Assembly (NCBI GenBank): GCA_012963775.1
Contig: DTVC01000018.1
Span: forward strand, 1-9,803
Direction of reading: 5' to 3'
Source: Candidatus Pelagibacter sp.
GTDB taxonomy: Bacteria; Pseudomonadota; Alphaproteobacteria; Pelagibacterales; Pelagibacteraceae
Length of the DNA stretch: 9,803 nucleotides
This document shows positions 8,131-9,803 of the stretch, one piece after another. The stretch's first letter is position 1. Each line of letters opens with the position of its first letter. Made by a program: the position numbers and the translations under genes. The notes below the pieces were generated by a model. It did no database searches, was not told the DNA's origin, and saw only the letters and a list, made by a program, of their open reading frames with translations.

Positions 8131-9195
8131 ATGGATCCTATTAAAGAAGCGCTTACATTTGACGACGTTTTATTAACTCCCAAGTATTCCGAAATTTTAC
8201 CTTCGGAAGTTACAACAAATACATCTCTTTCGAAAAATTTAAATTTAAAAATACCAATTATTTCATCGGCAATGGACACTGTGACAGAATCTAAGATGGC
8301 TATAGCAATTGCCAAGGCTGGTGGCATAGGTGTTATCCATAGAAATTTAGATATTAAGTCTCAGATTTCTGAGATTAATAAAGTAAAATCAAAAAAATTA
8401 TTAGTTGGTGCAGCAGTTGGAGCGGGACCATTAGAATATAAAAGGGCAGAAGCAATTTTAAAAGCAAATGTAGATTTAATTGTTGTTGATACTGCTCATG
8501 GACATACAAAAAAAGTAGGTGAAATAATTAGAAAAATAAAAAAATTAAAATCAAACAAAACAACCTTATGTGCAGGAAATATTGCAACAACTGAAGCAGC
8601 AAAGTTTTTAATTAAACTAGGAGCAGAAGTTATTAAAGTTGGAATTGGCCCAGGATCAATTTGCACTACTCGATTAGTAGCAGGCATTGGTGTACCCCAA
8701 CTCAGTGCTATTTTGGCAGTTAGAAAAGGTGTTGGAAGAAAAAAAGTTTCAATAATTGCTGACGGTGGAATTAAATTTTCAGGAGATATATCAAAAGCTC
8801 TGGCAGCAGGTGCTGATGCAGTGATGATAGGATCTTTATTTGCAGGAACAAACGAGTCTCCAGGAAAGATAATAAAGAAAAATGGGAAACTCTTTAAAAA
8901 TTTTAGAGGAATGGGCTCAATAGGAGCCATGAACAAAGGATCTGCGGATAGATATTTTCAAACAAAACAAAAAGACACTTCAAAATATGTTCCAGAAGGA
9001 GTCGAAGGATTAGTAAAGTATAAAGGATCCGTAGAAAAGATAATTTACAGATTAATTGGAGGTCTAAAATCATCCATGGGTTATTTGGGCAAAAAAAAAA
9101 TAATAAATTTAAGAAATAAACCTAAATTTGTAAAAATTACAAAAGCTGGTTTTTACGAAAGTATGGTACATAATATTGATGAAGTAAAAAAATAA
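8131..9195 (+). CDS. guaB: IMP dehydrogenase lacking the CBS (Bateman) domain
   Basis: GuaB oxidises IMP to XMP with NAD+, the committed step of GMP synthesis. The product is 354 residues against ~485-490 in most bacteria. The N-terminus (LTFDDVLLTPKYSEILP) and barrel are complete. Visible elements are SSAMDTVTE, the phosphate/substrate loop GIGPGSICTTR with catalytic C178, the ADGGI strand with D211, FRGMGSIGAM (258-267), and the mobile flap with the R274-Y275 dyad in SADRYFQ followed by VPEGVEG. The two CBS repeats that usually interrupt the barrel after HRNL...VK are absent: K86 is followed almost directly by LVGAAVGAG. GMP reductase also lacks CBS repeats, but the SICTTRLVAGIGVPQ context and the full DRYFQ/PEGVEG flap identify an IMPDH. 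It follows rlmE by 39 bp and a TPR-like reading frame begins 1 bp after its stop. Confidence 0.95.
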   Translation: MDPIKEALTFDDVLLTPKYSEILPSEVTTNTSLSKNLNLKIPIISSAMDTVTESKMAIAIAKAGGIGVIHRNLDIKSQISEINKVKSKKLLVGAAVGAGPLEYKRAEAILKANVDLIVVDTAHGHTKKVGEIIRKIKKLKSNKTTLCAGNIATTEAAKFLIKLGAEVIKVGIGPGSICTTRLVAGIGVPQLSAILAVRKGVGRKKVSIIADGGIKFSGDISKALAAGADAVMIGSLFAGTNESPGKIIKKNGKLFKNFRGMGSIGAMNKGSADRYFQTKQKDTSKYVPEGVEGLVKYKGSVEKIIYRLIGGLKSSMGYLGKKKIINLRNKPKFVKITKAGFYESMVHNIDEVKK

Positions 9196-9196
9196 T

Positions 9197-9346
9197 ATGA
9201 ACAAATTTCTAAAATACCTTTTAATTATTTTTGTTATTACTAGCTTTGAAAGTTTTGCCGAAGAAAACTTTTTTAATGAAGCAAAAAATTTGTTTGATAA
9301 AGGCAAATATGAAGAATCTAAATTTTTATTTCAAAGGAATATCTAA
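9197..9346 (+). CDS. N-terminal fragment of a secreted TPR-like protein
   Basis: A 49-codon reading frame starts 1 bp after guaB. Residues 1-21 form a typical signal peptide: basic MNKFLKY, a hydrophobic core LLIIFVIT, and a probable cleavage site after SFA. The mature part has the look of a first tetratricopeptide helix pair ([18 protein letters not shown]), as in periplasmic TPR proteins, and then stops after RNI. Ending inside the first repeat shows the gene is broken here. The stop lies in bases that also encode the antisense guaA fragment, so it comes from a junction and not from the native gene. The probable missing C-terminus is on the opposite strand at 9570-9803. The signal peptide call is firm; the TPR call rests on a single helical pair. 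Confidence 0.6.
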   Translation: MNKFLKYLLIIFVITSFESFAEENFFNEAKNLFDKGKYEESKFLFQRNI

Positions 9347-9580
9347 GTTTAGTAATTTTTTATTAAAATTTACTTTTTTATTTTCATAAACATTCAATGG
9401 TCCTCCTGATAAGACAAATCCCTTAACATTTCTCTTTAATTTTTCTAAATTATGAATCTTTTTATGGCTAATAATTTCAGAATAAACTCCTAGCTCTCTT
9501 ATTCTTCTTGCAATAAGTTGTGTAAATTGAGAACCAAAATCAATGATTAAGATTTTTTTAAGATTGTCTTCAAGACTCAT
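9326..9580 (-). CDS. guaA: GMP synthase N-terminal fragment (3' truncated)
   Basis: GuaA makes GMP from XMP using glutamine and ATP, the step after GuaB. Only the start of its class I glutamine amidotransferase domain is here: [20 protein letters not shown] (about 10-29), then GVYSEII and the [12 protein letters not shown] loop (54-65). Recognisable homology ends at LNLDIP (residue 82), just before the GxCxG nucleophile-cysteine segment. Two non-native codons (LK) and a stop follow in sequence that is antisense to the TPR-like fragment. About 440 residues are missing, including the catalytic Cys and the ATP pyrophosphatase domain, so this piece cannot be active. I chose the ATG at 9580 (MSLEDNL); a TTG at 9592 would add four residues. 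The ATG overlaps the end of the upstream TPR-like C-terminal fragment by 11 bp, indicating a native operon join. Confidence 0.85.
   Translation of the reverse strand: MSLEDNLKKILIIDFGSQFTQLIARRIRELGVYSEIISHKKIHNLEKLKRNVKGFVLSGGPLNVYENKKVNFNKKLLNLDIPLK
9335..9343. other. Fold-back junction (strand switch) with ~9-bp shared sequence
   Basis: The nine bases AGGAATATC serve both as the last codons of the + strand TPR-like fragment (R-N-I) and, reversed, as the last recognisable guaA codons on the - strand (D-I-P). Everything to the left reads in the guaB direction and everything to the right reads backwards. Two unrelated genes cannot natively end this way, because both are cut in mid-domain. 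Short shared sequence at an inverted join is typical of multiple-displacement amplification chimeras and of microhomology-mediated rearrangement. The limits are approximate because the native continuations are not in the window. Confidence 0.7.
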
Positions 9581-9803
9581 CTTTTGCTTCAATATTTGTT
9601 AATCTTTCTTTAATAGAGGCGATTTTGTTGCAAAGTGATGAGCAAATAGTTTTAAATTTTTCACTTAACTCTCTTACTTTTGCGTAATCAGATCTTTTTA
9701 ATTTTAAATCGATCAGCATATACATTGCATCTTCATTATCTGGTTCAAGTAACAGTGTAGTATTTATATTTTTTTCTTTTTCTATTTCGTTTTCTTCTGT
9801 TTC
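9570..9803 (-). CDS. C-terminal fragment of a TPR-like protein (5' end outside window)
   Basis: An open frame enters from the window's right edge and runs 77 codons to TGA at 9572-9570, overlapping the guaA start by 11 bp. After a Glu/Lys-rich acidic stretch ([11 protein letters not shown]) it has an amphipathic helical pattern ([20 protein letters not shown], then [18 protein letters not shown]) that resembles a terminal TPR unit, and ends in a charged tail. Gene context suggests it is the other end of the signal-peptide protein that begins at 9197: that one starts directly after guaB and this one ends directly before guaA, as in a guaB-TPR-guaA operon. The two pieces do not overlap, so identity of the gene is inferred. 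The two cysteines are a minor point of note. Specific function unknown. Confidence 0.6.
   Translation of the reverse strand, partial: ETEENEIEKEKNINTTLLLEPDNEDAMYMLIDLKLKRSDYAKVRELSEKFKTICSSLCNKIASIKERLTNIEAKDES

Noticed and set aside
8496..8936. Open frame of 146 codons antisense to guaB, and similar antisense frames in recA, alaS, pssA and the glycosyltransferase gene
   Set aside because: Each lies wholly within a strongly conserved gene on the other strand, has no recognisable domain and shows no start context; these are by-products of codon usage.
8131..9195. GMP reductase (guaC) as an alternative for the CBS-less protein
   Set aside because: The SICTTRLVAGIGVPQ context and the complete DRYFQ ... 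PEGVEG flap are IMP dehydrogenase features; the neighbouring guaA fragment also fits guaB.
9197..9346. A novel 49-residue secreted peptide after guaB
   Set aside because: It has a signal peptide, but the mature part is the opening of a TPR-like repeat cut at the strand-switch junction, and a probable C-terminus lies on the opposite strand beside guaA.
9326..9592. Reading the shortened guaA as a genuine small stand-alone amidotransferase subunit
   Set aside because: It stops before the nucleophile cysteine segment, and its last codons and stop lie in antisense TPR-like sequence, so it is a broken fragment and not a natural short subunit.
1..9803. CRISPR arrays, tRNA/rRNA genes, insertion sequences, toxin-antitoxin or phage genes
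   Set aside because: No repeated spacer pattern, cloverleaf, transposase motif or terminal inverted repeat was seen; apart from the right-end junction all space is filled by housekeeping genes.

Overview
The window reads as ordinary chromosome from a very AT-rich, compact alphaproteobacterium. The most likely source is the SAR11 / Pelagibacterales group. This rests on strong A/T bias at third codon positions, near-zero intergenic spacing, weak or absent Shine-Dalgarno sequences, a recA-alaS-icd block, a eukaryote-like NADP isocitrate dehydrogenase, and short AT-rich promoters. The genus assignment is inferred from protein style and was not checked against a database.

Layout. recA (+, 5' end outside the window) ends at a clear rho-independent terminator (1093-1121). 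alaS (+) follows and overlaps the convergent icd (-) by 9 bp at their 3' ends. A 76-bp divergent promoter region (5042-5117) separates icd from a tightly packed + strand cluster: psd, pssA, a GT8-like glycosyltransferase, rlmE (TTG start) and, after 39 bp, guaB. Spacings inside the cluster are 4, 0 and 0 bp. psd and pssA are consecutive steps of phosphatidylethanolamine synthesis. The glycosyltransferase may modify a lipid or surface glycan. rlmE methylates 23S rRNA. guaB opens the GMP branch of purine synthesis. There is no gene-free stretch longer than 300 bp.

The right end (9197-9803) is abnormal. After guaB there is a 49-codon start of a secreted TPR-like protein on the + strand. The sequence then switches strand inside about 9 bp and reads backwards through the first ~82 codons of guaA. 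Overlapping guaA by 11 bp is the C-terminal 77 codons of what looks like the same TPR-like gene, also on the - strand. The simplest reconstruction of the real locus is guaB > TPR-like gene > guaA, all in one direction. The window would then carry a fold-back junction at about 9335-9343. That is the classic signature of an amplification or assembly chimera; a genuine inversion is the alternative.

The most interesting biological point is that GuaB is only 354 residues. It lacks the whole CBS (Bateman) regulatory insert but keeps every catalytic element. I found no undescribed defence, mobile or secretion system here, and no tRNA, rRNA, CRISPR array or insertion sequence.
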